Source: Stictocephala bisonia (taxonomy: Eukaryota > Arthropoda > Insecta > Hemiptera > Membracidae). Taken from it: DNA of 64,000 bases. Below are positions 19,494-31,914 of this stretch, piece after piece. Numbering within the stretch: position 1 is the stretch's first letter; each line of letters starts with the position of its first letter. The translations under genes and the position numbers were made by a program. The stretch lies in contig JAQJVL010000005.1 of assembly GCA_035578905.1 (NCBI GenBank), forward strand, positions 4,649,480-4,713,479, written 5' to 3'. The notes below the pieces were generated by a model. That model did not search any database and was not told the origin of the DNA. It worked only from the letters and a program-made list of their open reading frames with translations.

Positions 19494-21476
19494 AGGTAGT
19501 AAGAAAGAAACTTGCAGATCTAGATATAACAGTATACCTCCGTATTGTTAATATTGTGTTTCAAAGTGTATGACTCAAGATAAAAGGTAAATGTTAGTAA
19601 AAACAAAATTTGGTCTTGTTAAAATAATATCTATGAAACTTTCTGTCCATCCCAGACCTGATTTGATTCAAACAGGTTGTGCACTTGTTATGATGTTCAA
19701 CAGTCACAGACCCTTGATGTTTATGCAGTTATTCTGGTGTAATCGGAAGGGATGATAGAAAATCTTCAAACTTACCACACTGAGATCAGAGTACTAAATA
19801 TACCTCTCAATATTTCTGAAATCCGTTCTTGTCCTTCAAACGTCAAGGAAGAGACTGGATGGGGCTTCATTATACAATAGCTCGGTTTAGTAAAATTAAG
19901 TGATTTATATACTAAACTACATTCTCATAAACCTATATCTTGTAGGTGCTATGTCATTGTCTCGTGTATTTGTCCTTCCTGAAGCCACATATTTGATTCA
20001 TGTGTCCTAGTTGTGGCCACTTAGACATGCAGATGTTTGCCACCCTTCTACTAGCCATTCCCTTTTAACTAACCATCAAATTAATAAACGCTTTGGATGA
20101 TATTATCTCACCAAAGAACTATCCTCGGATTCTATTTACTGTAGAATGAGATGCATCTACCTCTAAAACTGCTGTCGTGTTAAACAACAAGATAGCTTGA
20201 TAAATGTCAAGAGTTTCCTCTTTTTGCTGTACTAACAGATATAAAAACTTGTTAAAGTCAGCAATGACACTTTTAGCGAAAGTAATCACTAAGGAAAATA
20301 GCGAAAGCTAATTTCCTAGCTTATTGTTGTTACTTTTACCACCACTGTGTAATTGTAATAGAATAAGAACTGCATTTATGAATTAGATGGGTCATATAAA
20401 TTTGTTTCAAATCAACATATAAAAATGTATAGTTAAACCAGTTGACCTATGAAAATATTCAAGCACCGGTGGCTGGGTGTTTTTATGATAAATTTCATTA
20501 TTTTTATTTGAAGGACCTTTTGTAATTAGGTTTATCTACAGCCCTAGTTACTATTACTTTATTCCCTACAAGAATTATCCAACATTAATGGTCTAATGTA
20601 TCCATCACAGTGAGGGTTATTTCTTTACTACTGTATATATAACAATTCAAAATAAATTACAACATTAATATATAATACAACCAACTACATGGAATTATGT
20701 ATTTATATATGTATTTACATTCTTAAACCAACATATTAAACTCTAAAAGATTCAAATTCTTAATTAATGTAATATTATTATTATTAGCTCTCTACCCTAG
20801 CAATGTAAAGCCTGCTGGCTCACGCTTTGGTGTCGGTTAAATGTATATCGAATGCAACTACTACTTTCTTTTGTTTTGGTCAATTCGTAAAATTTCTAAC
20901 ATCCTTAAACTCAGGAGGTGTTAAACAGACAGCAAAAATTAGACAAATTTATGGTTTGCATAAATATAAAACTGAACTAAATTACTGTTAAGTGTTTGGA
21001 TTTCTTTCACTAGTTTTATTCATATAAAAAGATTGTTTTGCAATCCTGGTCAAAACTGAAAATTTATTTGACGTTTCTGTAGAATTTTATGGTTTTTAAA
21101 CAAACAAACTTAGTTAAAAATCTTACCATTCAATAAAAAACCTATTATGATATTATCATGATTAAATTCAGTTAATTTAAGCTCTGTACTATCATACTGA
21201 ATATACTTTTTAATAGGTTTTGTGTTTATAATTATTTATTATATGCTTGGTTTCTGTTACATTGTTTTATTTTGCTGGTTTATTAGTTGATACTATTGTT
21301 TGCTTTGTAGATATTTTGATGTAGTTATATTATTTTTGTATGAATATTTATCATACACTTCTGCTTTCTTTAGTTATTAATTTATACATATTATTTATTT
21401 TCTAACTACCTAATATCTAATAATCAAACGTTTAAATGCCTTTGATCATAGTACATAAATGAGCATTCTCATATAT
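19494..21476. other. Low-feature AT-rich DNA between duplicated blocks
   Basis: No gene, transposon end or repeat is recognised here. Confidence 0.4.
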
Positions 21477-22595
21477 TGCACACATGTAACACACATACAT
21501 ATAACACACATGTAGCACACATGTAACACACATATAACACACATATAGCACACATGTAGCACACATGTAACACACATATAACACACATATAACACACATG
21601 TAGCACACATTTGTAGTAATTATTTACACATGCTATTGTACTAACATAAGTATTTGTAAATTCATGAGTGTTTTTAATTCTGGTGATTGCTGGAAATGTT
21701 GAACTAAATTTAAACGTTTTAAGATGGCTGAAATTTATAATAATTAAAGGTTTGTATATATCCTGAGAAAAATCAAGTTAAAATTAAAGATTAAATTAAT
21801 AAACTATATATGAAGATAAAATATTAAAATCATATGCTATAGTTTTAAATTGCTTACTATAATTAATTTTTTGTAAGTTAAAAGTCCAACTGGTGCAAAA
21901 TAGTTCTACTGTACCAGAAGATACCTTTACCAAAGTCTTTAAGGAAACTGGTTGCAAACAAATTAATAAATGATAACTTAACTACACTGAAAACACTGTT
22001 GTTATCCAGATATATTTTGTAACGTGTTTACAATATTCAAGAAAGAGGACTAACTAATGTCAAAGAGGACGATATTATTCTAATGTCAAACCTTACCAAT
22101 ATGATGTGTAACGGCTTCATAGTACCTACAACATGAACTGGAAATGAAACTAGATTCAATCAGTTGATGAGTGACCGCATTTAAACTGCAACTCAGCAAA
22201 CAAGTGCTTGTTGCCAATATCTTGACGACCAACTTCCTAAAACATGCATGGCAACATATGTAATACTGGGGGAACAAAATTACAAATTTCCGTATGTATC
22301 TTATTTGAACATTTTATATTACATGAAATTTAAATTAAAATCAAGTTAAAACATGAAATTTTCCTTCTAGGATTCATCTCAAGGGCCGTCTCTAAATTAC
22401 AAAGTGCCTGAGTGGGGCAGGGGGTTTTTTAACGGTTTTATGCACCATGACGGGGGAGGGTGGAGGGGTTCTATGCATTGTTACCTAAATATTAAACCTC
22501 AACAATTTGTTTCAATTCATCTCACAATTTGATAGTTTTTCCCCAAAATACAAGGTTTTAAAGTTAGTAATATATTCTTGCCCCACTAGAAAACA
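21477..22595 (+). repeat. Segmental duplication, copy B
   Basis: It is nearly identical to copy A over the shared parts but lacks copy A bases 18691-18951. The junction is GGCAAC-ATATGTAAT, with ATAT shared by both breakpoints in copy A, as expected of a microhomology deletion. Copy B ends at ACTAGAAAACA, half-way through the MITE, where LINE sequence begins. Confidence 0.95.
22379..22595 (+). mobile_element. Truncated left half of the CCGTCTCTAAATTAC MITE
   Basis: It has the same start and interior as the MITE at 19077 but is cut at 22595; the right terminus is absent. Confidence 0.8.
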
Positions 22596-23583
22596 TTTGA
22601 CCAACAATTTCCAATACAATTGAATTAAAGAAATTAAATTAAATGGCCTTCTTCTTAATGAAGAAAAAACTAATCTCATGCATTTCAAAGCAAGAAATAA
22701 TGGTGATAGCTATCAGTTTAACTGTAGTATATAAATGACAAAAGAACATACATTTCTAGGGGTTAAAATTGACGAGAATTTAAATTAGAAAAATCATATT
22801 CAATACCTGGTAAATAAAACTAACTCTTTCAGATTCACGCTCAGAATTTTAGTTGAAAATGTTTCACACCAAACATACAAAAGTGTATTTCGCGTATGTA
22901 GACTCCATTTTTAGGTACGGGATAACAGTCTGGGGGAGCTCAACCGATTTTAACAGATTGTTTATCTCAAAAAAAGTATAATCAGGACAATCTGTAAAGT
23001 TTCTTTTAGGTATAAGTGTTGCCAGCTTTTTAAAACTCTTAACATATTGACCTTACCAAGTCTTTTTATCTATGAAATTTTGAAATCAGTACATAAAAAC
23101 CCAGAATTGTTTGAGCGTTTTAAATTAAATCATTCGTATAACACAAGACATAAAGAATCTTTTAGGTTCTCTATACACAGACTATCACTATTTGAAGAGA
23201 ATACGCTGTATATAGGTATTAAGTTATATAACAAGATTCTAGAATGTTTAAAAACCCTAAATGAAAATAGTTTTAAAAAAAGTATTGAAACCATTTTAAT
23301 ACAAAAAGCGTATTATAGTGTTAGCGAAATGCTTGAAGATAATAGCTTTGGTATTTAGTCAAGCTCTTAAAGTTTAAAGATACAAAGGTTTATATCATCT
23401 TTTTCTATTATGAAATACTATGTACTTTCTATTATTTTATGAGAACTATCTGTATAGCTGTAATATACACAATTTTTAAAATGTATAAGTATCATAAAAT
23501 GTGACCATGCACCAGTTTACTGTTACTAATGTAACCATTGAATGTAAATGTAATATGCAATAAAGATTTTGACTTTGACTTGA
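22596..23583 (+). pseudogene. 5'-truncated LINE, ORF2 C-terminus and 3' tail
   Basis: Translation recovers, with breaks, a LINE polymerase C-terminus: N-G-L-L-L-N-E-E-K-T near 22640, FLGVKIDENLN near 22753, then an uninterrupted stretch 23047-23358 (THIL-type LPSLFIYEILKSV, HSYNTRHKE and KLYNKILECLKTL). The 3' end is GCAATAAAGATTTTGAC with TTTGAC/TTGAC repeats, a common LINE tail. The catalytic core is missing. Confidence 0.85.
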
Positions 23584-23935
23584 CAATTTAATAAAAAGAT
23601 GTCATTAGTAATTCTTATATGTAGTGGTAAATTTCACTATGCATGTACATGAAAACCTTTAAAAAATATACATCAACTAAGGATTTACACTAATAACTTT
23701 AGTGCACTAATCACAATGCACATGCAGTACAAGTTTGCAGTTTCAGTGCTAGCACAAATAATGATACCAAAGAAAGAAAAAAAACAAAGGTCTCTTTCTT
23801 ATGGCTATAGCGAACGCCACGATGGCAGTTATAAATATATTACAACTAATCTACATCTTTAGAAATAATTACTGTACTACACTTATCCTTGGAGATTTGG
23901 AGGATAAAGAGTGCTGGCCCGGCATTCCCATTGAA
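23584..23935. other. AT-rich DNA
   Basis: Nothing is recognised between the LINE tail and the 72-bp array. Confidence 0.4.
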
Positions 23936-24525
23936 ATTTGGAGATCTAACTACTCGATACACATTCAGTGCACTATTGGATGTGATCTCTGTTTCTCTCT
24001 TCTCTGTCATTGGAGAACTAACTACTCGTCACACATTCAGTGGACTATTGGGTGTGATTTCTGTTTCTCTCTTCTCTGTCGTTGAATAACTAACTACTCG
24101 ACACACATTCAGTGCACTATTGGTGCGATCTCTGTTTCTTTCTTCTCTGTCGTTGGAGAACTAACTACTCGACACACATTCAGTGCACTATTGGGTGTGA
24201 TCTCTGTTTCTCTCTTCTCTATGGTTGGAGAACTAACTACTCGACACACATTCAGTGCACTATTGGTGCGATCTCTGTTTCTCTCTTCTCTGTCGTTGGA
24301 GAACTAACTACTCGACACACATTCAGTGAGTGCACTATTGGGTGTGATTTCTGTTTCTCTCTTCTCTATGGTTGGAGAACTAACTACTCGACGCATATTC
24401 AGTGCACTATTGGTGCGATCTCTGTTTCTCTCTTCTCTATGGTTGGAGAACTAACTAACTATTCGACACACATTCAGTGCACTATTGGGTGCAATCTCTG
24501 TTTCTCTCTTCTCTGTGATGACACT
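23936..24525 (+). repeat. ~72-bp minisatellite, eight units
   Basis: Units contain CTAACTACTCGACACACATT, CAGTGCACTATTGG and TCTCTGTTTCTCTCTTCTCT, and start near 23949, 24021, 24093, 24164, 24236, 24307, 24383 and 24458. Period variants (71-76) come from small duplications such as GTGA and CTAA. Open frames over it are repeat artefacts. Confidence 0.95.
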
Positions 24526-24773
24526 GACTGATCATCAACAGAACTGATTGTTAAGTTATAAAAGTAATAGTAATACATAATCAGTATTAACGATACAACA
24601 GTAATAAATAATGATATACAGGGTGGGAAATAAGCTGTATAAGTTCTGATACAGCTTAACCGTTCCAGATAAAGAAATAAAACTTATCGCTCATAAACAT
24701 GATCTAGAATTGTACTTTTTGCTATAACTTTAACTGTACAATGTATTAATGTATATCACTTCCTGGTGACGAT

Positions 24774-25368
24774 CTGCTTGGAGTCCAAAGAAAATCTTTA
24801 ATACAAGCATGTGTCATTATTGATATCAAATTGAAGGTGTTTATCTGTAGAACGCAATGCTATAAACTTTATCTCTAATGAACAACCGGGTCATTATGGT
24901 AGCTATTTGAAATACAACAATTATCTGAGATTAATTTGCTGTCATTTTGCAGAAAATGGCCCTTTTGACATTTGATTTGTGGAATTATGTTCTGTAATAG
25001 GCACATTAAACCCGATGTAAATTTTACCTTTGACTTAATGAAAACTTTCTACTTACTCCTAGTGGACCATCCACCAGGAATTGAAACAGCCACTTGATAT
25101 GTCTTATTAGTAGGTTTTTATGACCTGTAAACATTATAATATTTTTGGTTCAGTATCTAAAGTGGTTGAATGATCATTTAACTATTCCACAATTTTACAA
25201 TGACTAGCCAATGATAATCTAAAACACACTTCGATTGGCTGTCATTTCCAAGTTAGTCGTCTATTGAAGATGATATTTGTGGCATTGTGTTATATTAATA
25301 AAGATCTTTAATTTGATATGCATAATTACATATGCTAGTATTAAAGATTTTCTTTGGGCTCCAAGCAG
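24774..25368. repeat. Inverted-repeat element with ~105-bp arms
   Basis: The left arm (24774-~24878) and right arm (~25268-25368) are imperfect reverse complements; the outer 30 bp, starting CTGCTTGGAG, differ at one position. The core of ~390 bp has no coding. It may lie in a larger element that starts TACAGGGTGGGAAA near 24616. Family unknown. Confidence 0.65.
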
Positions 25369-25399
25369 GCCGCCCCCAGAAGGGACAGAAATTATACAG

Positions 25400-27420
25400 T
25401 TACAATTTTATACTTTATACTTGTATAACATCTTATTATTAAATTGTATTGAACACTTTTTATCAAATAAATGTATACAGGATTGGGCAAACGTCTTGAA
25501 TATATTTATTAATTTTAAAACTATTGAAAGAAATGTAGTGAATCTGTGTAGTTATGTTCATGTCCCTATAACAAACATTTAGACATATTTTACTTGTTTT
25601 TCGCAAAGCCAAGGGATGGCCCATGAAGGAAGCCTAAAAAATTTTAAATGCAAGCCTACCTCAAGTTATACCTTATTTTAAAGGTCTTTGTTTGTACAAT
25701 ACAAAAGTGCAATAAGTAAGGAAGATTTGTAGGCTGAATTCGTCAAGAGATCGACAATATTCCATTGGATATGCTACATAGAGTTACGGGTATGTTCTGC
25801 AACAGAAACCAAGGATGACACCTAGCTGATAACATTTTCAAAAAAGAATAAACATTCCACCAATGTACATTGCATTTTTGTTAAATTAATTAATACATAT
25901 TTATACCTTAGTTTGTGATAATTTTTTTAATCTTCTCGTTTCACTGCCGGACCATGAATAAAGAAATTTATATTAGACTCTTGTTCAAACATGGAAATCA
26001 ATTATATGCCCAGGATTATGGTAATTTATGGTTCTGGACACCTACAATTATTTCAATACATTAGTATTATCTGGTGTATCAGATGCCACAAAGTTTGGAG
26101 TTGATGATGTTATATTACTCAGTTACTCTTAGTTAAACCCTTTGCAGTGGAAACTGGAATAGACTTGGGGGCTGCATTAGTAGTGGCAAATGCTCACCCT
26201 GTCGGTATTGAAACAGATTAGCAATCCAACGTGATCAGGTGCACCGTCAAGGATTGTGAGTTTGAATTCAGCTGCGGCTCTTACTTTTTCAATGCAACTT
26301 TATAGAAGCACTGATCTGAGGCTCAGTCGAATGACTATTTCTTATTTCTGTTCATACATTTTATCTGACTATGCAATAATAATCACAGACAGTATATTTT
26401 TTTCTTATAGCACACAGAAGAATATTTGTCCTGTTTTCAACAGGAAGTGATCAAACTATGATTCCCGCTTTGGATTGTTGTGTAAGGACAGCGGAATGAA
26501 CAGAACACAGTTTCTATTGCAAACACGCAACATACCAAGCGTTCAGAATTGAGGGTTTGAGGGCATGGGAGGAGGGGTAAGATGTGGAGAAAAAGACAGC
26601 AGTGTAGGGAGCCTTGAAATATCGCTCGAAAAGGAACCTTATTATTAAATATTGGTCTGCATTAGTTTAAGCAACAGTGCTCCAATCTAGTGTTTAAGCA
26701 ACATCACCATAATCATAAAATGTATATTGTATATGTGTTGAACTGGCCCATTTGTCAGTTTCTCTCATTCAGGCTCTTCATTATAGTGAGATTGTTAGTG
26801 CAGTTTATGGACTTATAACCAAGAAGCACCTGAGATGAAAGATTACAATCGAGCCTTTAAAAATCTTAAAACATATTTTTAAAATATAAGGCCTAAACCA
26901 CTCCAAAACATAAATATAGTAACCTAAGTCCTCTATCCTGGACAAGGACTGAGATACTCAAGCGATCCTACAATAGGCACCAAGGGTGTTTTGGGTCTCA
27001 GTCCCCAACGTCTGAAGCTGTATGTATCCAATAAAACAAAATATATTAAGATATAAGATCGAAACCGAAATACAAATGAGCCCAACTGTGCAAATGTGGA
27101 GTGGGCAGCTGTGCAACTATTTTTAGCCATAGCCGATGGGAACTGCTAGTTTACAATAAAGCTTGTAATTTTATAAACTTATTTATTGGCCAATGGATAT
27201 AACTAAATATATGCCTATTGATGTTGAATTAACCCTAGATATTAAATTTGACGTAAAATTGTGATTAAAATAAAATGTTTACTTCTGTAACTACAATAAT
27301 GTTCATTTATTATACTGTGTATCACAATGGAAACTGATAAAATTCCATTTACAATTCCACAATAAAAACCGTACTCAAAAAACTATGTAAATAAGTGAAT
27401 CAGAACATTACTCTGTCATT
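25400..27420. other. Low-feature DNA
   Basis: No gene or clear repeat is seen. Confidence 0.4.
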
Positions 27421-27426
27421 GGGTTC

Positions 27427-27510
27427 AAGAGTACCACTGTCAGTGTAGGGGTGGGTGGGTGGGTCAGTACCAATGTTTGTGTAGCAGTGGGTAGGTGGGT
27501 TAGTACAGTA
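27427..27510 (-). repeat. Inverted stray units of the 36-bp satellite
   Basis: The reverse complement gives CAGTGGTACT...GACCCACCCACC patterns matching the array at 27578, in the opposite orientation and diverged. Confidence 0.6.
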
Positions 27511-27577
27511 ATTAATTTTAAAATCCAAACTATAATAAATCTATATCTTTTTGAATCGATAAAATATATATTTCAAA

Positions 27578-27850
27578 ATCCACCCATACACGAACATTGA
27601 TATTGAAATACATGTACAGTGGCATTGACCCACTCGCCCACCCTTACACGTACGATGGCATTGACCCACCTGCTCAGCCATACACGTACAGTGGTATTAA
27701 CCCACCCGCCCACCCATGCACGTACAGTGGTATTGACCTACCCGCCCACCCATACACGTACAGTGGTATTGACCCACCAGCCCACCTATACACGTACAGT
27801 GGTATTGACCCACCCGCCCACCTGTACACGTCCAATGGTATTGAGAAACC
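27578..27850 (+). repeat. 36-bp minisatellite, about seven units
   Basis: The unit is ACACGTACAGTGGTATTGAC followed by CCACCCGCCCACCCAT, read as a 12-residue repeat (YTYSGIDPPAHP) because the period is divisible by three. A single related unit occurs at 58569-58600. Confidence 0.95.
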
Positions 27851-27879
27851 GTTCATACATGAAAATCATGTACTTTCTT

Positions 27880-29003
27880 TGCACCATCCAGAGATATATT
27901 AGAAGATATACAGCGCCGCTTCATTTGTCTGGTTGGAGTATGGCTGGCCTATGACTATCTGGAGGTACCTGAAGATATTTTATCTTCACAACTAAACCTC
28001 CCACCTCTTGCTCTCCGTCGTGACATCGCTGACGTGTGCTTTCTTGTGAAGATTATTCATGGCCAAGTGCAATGTCCTGATCTTCTGGCCGAATTGGACT
28101 TTAGAGTCCCAACAATCACCAGAAACCATGATATTCTGAGTCGGAGGCATCATGGTACTAACTTCGACTACTACAGTCTGTTAGCTAGATTTGTCAGGCT
28201 CGGAAACTGCGTCGCATCTGAGTGTGATATCTTCTGCAATAGCCTCGTGCTTGTTGAGGACGCGCAACCACCGTTCTAACTTGAAATTTATAGATTCATT
28301 ATTTAATTCAGATACTGAGTTACATTTATGATTGTTATGTTGTTTTTTATTATTAAGGCATGGAGTTTGTTATGTATCATTTTATTTTTTAGTTGTTGTA
28401 TTTCTACAAATGTGTATCTATTGTTATTGAAGTGTAATTTAATTACTTTTGTTTTTGATGGTTCTGAATTAAGTTTGATCACTACCATATGTATCATCAA
28501 GTTTAGCCTTTGTGTTAATGAAAGCTTGTTGTATGTTTTGACTTACCTTTAGTAATATTGTTATCCTCTTATTTGATGTCGAGCTTTTCTCTTGTTAATG
28601 TTTTGCATTGTATATATTTATTCTTTTATATTGAAGTCATAGAGTTGGTCACGTATCATTTTAGTTTTTAGTTGTTGTCATGTTCTAATTTGTTTATCTG
28701 TTGTTATTGTAGTCTAATTAATTTTCTTTTGTTTTGGTAGCTCTAAATTTAATTTGATCATTACCATATTATCACTCAGTATTAGCTTTTCGTTAACTAA
28801 ATGCCTGTTGTATGTTTTATCTTAGGTCAGTAATATTGTTATCCTTATATTAGTTGAATTTTTCTCTTTGTTCTTGTTTGCATTGTTATATTCTATTCTT
28901 TTCATTAGATCGATTATAGGAGTGTAATATTTGTATCATGATACTATCTTGTAATATATATGTATGTATTGGCTGCTTGTCGTTGGCAAATAAATAAATA
29001 TTC
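27880..29003 (+). pseudogene. 5'-truncated LINE: ORF2 C-terminus and 3' UTR
   Basis: From 27880 to 28279 a clean frame encodes the end of a LINE ORF2: IQRRFICLVG, LPPLALRRDIADVCFLVKI, CPDLLAELDFRVP and RLGNCVASECDIF are typical of jockey-group proteins, followed by TAA. The 3' UTR contains two diverged copies of a ~279-bp module (about 28350-28628 and 28629-28907) and ends GGCAAATAAATAAATATT. The polymerase and endonuclease are absent. Confidence 0.85.
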
Positions 29004-29053
29004 TTATGGCCACCGTATATGCGAGATGCTGTATGACATTATCAAAACACACA

Positions 29054-29056
<3 letters not shown>

Positions 29057-29144
<88 letters not shown>
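29057..29144. repeat. (TA)n microsatellite
   Basis: About 44 uninterrupted AT dinucleotides. Its length is likely to vary between individuals. Confidence 0.99.
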
Positions 29145-29146
<2 letters not shown>

Positions 29147-31762
29147 GAAACCAAATATCTTGGATTAATAGAAATCCATTTCAAAATTGCATTTGATTTG
29201 CTTCAGGTGTTTGAATATATTATGTGTAATGGTTTATATATATATCAAGTAGAATATAGTATCACCATAGACCTTCTATTATAATAAAATGTCTATGGTA
29301 TCACAAAGTTATTCAGACATAGACCACTTCAATTAGACGTTGACATAAACATCCTTGTACTGTTATTTTGATTAAATCAGCTGATATTATGTTGATGTCA
29401 GTCTGACTGAAATTCTGACTAGTGAATAAACTGATTAGATTTATACTTAGGCATGTACAATTTTCAACTTACTGTGTTGTGGTTGTGTACTGCGATTTCA
29501 GTCTAAAGAATCTTGAACTCTAATGACTTTGTGAACTTACCTTACATGCCTTAAAATATTCATAATTTTATTCAGTGTTATTGTTTTGGAAGAGTCTGCT
29601 GTTTACTTTCCTATAGAATGTAATTTGTTTCATGTATGTAGCTTTCTAATTTGATAACCTCTTAGGGTTATTTGTGATTGTTTTGAAAAAAATACAGTAG
29701 GAAACTTTTATTTTTCTTGTTTGCTTCCAATTCATATTAAAACTTTTACTTTTATACTTGATCTAAAGTTACCAACCTTTTTTAATGTTTACTCTGAACT
29801 ATTTCAAGGTCATAGTAGTTTTGGTTTTATTCAAGTGCAATTTTTTAAAAATATTGGTGACCAGGTTCAAACAAAATGTTTCAGTATAATCGAGATTAAA
29901 TGAAGAGGTAGGCTGATTTAATTTCCATCAGTTAGTAAGAAATTTAGTTACATTACCACATTGAGTGTTGAAAACTTACTATTGCTTATGTCAGACACTT
30001 AATATTGTTTATAGGATTAAATATTGCCTTATGAATATAGAAGAAAATACTAACGGTGAAAATTATAACTTGTTCTTGGTTTTCACAAGACTCGTGATAT
30101 AAGCCTAGATGATATCAATCTGCACTGTGAAACGGAATATTGATGTGAAACTGGCTAATATTTCCATCCAATAAAAGTAAAAAAGGTTAAGATTAGGGAT
30201 GAATGGTTATTCTATGGTGGAAACGTGTGGATTTTGAAAAATGTATGGCCAATTTTTTATTTTTTCTGTTAAATTCACTACCACTACTTATTTTTTGTTT
30301 CTGTTATTTAACTATTGCTCTTGTACAGTTTGTGACAGTTAAACGATAAGGCAATAATTGATTACTGCCATCAAATCCATTTTGAAGTAAAGTTAATTAA
30401 TCTACCATTAAAATCCAAGGTCAGTGAAAATATTTAGTAGTGTAAATTGTTATAGCGTGTAGACATAAATATGGTTTGGTTATATAACAAATTAGTAGCT
30501 GGAATGCTGAAAACCATCACTAAAAGAAAGTCTGGTTGTAGAATTAACTCAATTCAAAACTTATGTCTTTCAGCATAGGCCTAATACATTTTTATAGAGG
30601 GTTGTGTATTTTTTTAAATGACATTGATTTATTGTCTTGAAAACCGTAGTAGGCCTAACAGTCATCAAGAAAATGGTTGCCAGTTGATAACGAAATTCAC
30701 GCTATCATAGTTGAAATCATAAATTATTTCTACGTTAAGTTCCAATCAGTGATAATCAATTTTGAACCACTACCTTACTTATTAGGACCACCACAACAAA
30801 TCTTTGTTGTTATAGTTTTTAGGGGACCAAAGAAACACTATTTAATTATTTTATAAGTAATTCCTGTTAAGGTAAAGCAATCAAGAGATCTAAGCATCAA
30901 AACCACTAGGCCTAGGGCAATATATTTTTTCTAGTGTCAGTTCTACAATGAAATGGCAATCTATTGGGTTGTCCTACCTGTTGTGTTACTACGACAATCT
31001 TCCACTTCTCTCACACCTTTTTGTCAACGCTTACTGTCATATTGCTGAACAGCAATGAATTGTCTAAATCAACATATATTTTGTCTAAATTGGATGTAAT
31101 TTTTTGCTGTCTGCTCGTGTTTCGTATATGTTAAGCGTATTAGTCATTTTTAAATAAAAACTGAAAAGAATCGTTAAGGATATTTTAGATTTAGGGAAAA
31201 TAATAGTAAAATGTGATAAAATAATTTAAAAAATAGTAATGTATTGGTTATTGGAACAGGAATTTGATCTTTCCATGGCTGTGGAAAACCAGGAAATTGC
31301 CTGGAATTTTAAAACAAATGTATATCAGCCACCCTGTTATTTATTTTGTCTAAAGTGTTGAATTTCATATTATAAACAAGGGACCTTTTAACTGTTAATT
31401 CACTACCACTACTTTTTAGCACTCTTGTTAAAGTGTTTTCACAGACTTCATGCATGTACATGTTCCAGTTCATTGTTGTGGTTCATGTCCTCATAAAACT
31501 TGATTGAAATGTATTCCTTACTCCAACAATAGATAAACATTACTATTGTTTTGTAGTCGAGACAAGAACCAGCCAGAAAATTATCCTCATGCAATCTTGC
31601 ATATAGCCGATACGTTTTGAACAACACCAACGATCTTATTTGTCACTGAGTTACAAAACTATTTTATGTTGATTTTTACATAATATCAGATTATGCAAAA
31701 TGCCACGGATTTGATAAAATCTTACTGCTTTATTCATTGTATCTGACTTTTATTATTTATTA
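29145..31762. other. Low-feature AT-rich DNA
   Basis: No coding region is supported. TAGGCCTA occurs at 30576, 30650 and 30907. A small hairpin, CCATAGAC with GTCTATGG, lies near 29267-29300. Confidence 0.4.
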
Positions 31763-31914
31763 TTTATCCTTCATTTCTAAGATGCTGATAGTAGAGATAT
31801 GGGCGAATATGAGAAGTAAATGAGTGTGATGAGTAAAGGTAAACGAGTGTAATCATTGTTACTATCTCTGAGTTCGACTTAGCTCAGAAAGGACTATTTA
31901 TTAATAGCCCAATA
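31763..31914 (+). repeat. Dispersed repeat, copy 1
   Basis: It shares TAGAGATATGGGCGAATATG, CATTGTTACTATCT and TTATTAATAGCCCAATA with the minus-strand sequence at 43806-43975. Family unknown; probably a transposon end. Confidence 0.6.

Noticed and set aside
28936..29284. Frames of alternating Tyr-Ile
   Set aside because: They are the (TA)n microsatellite translated.
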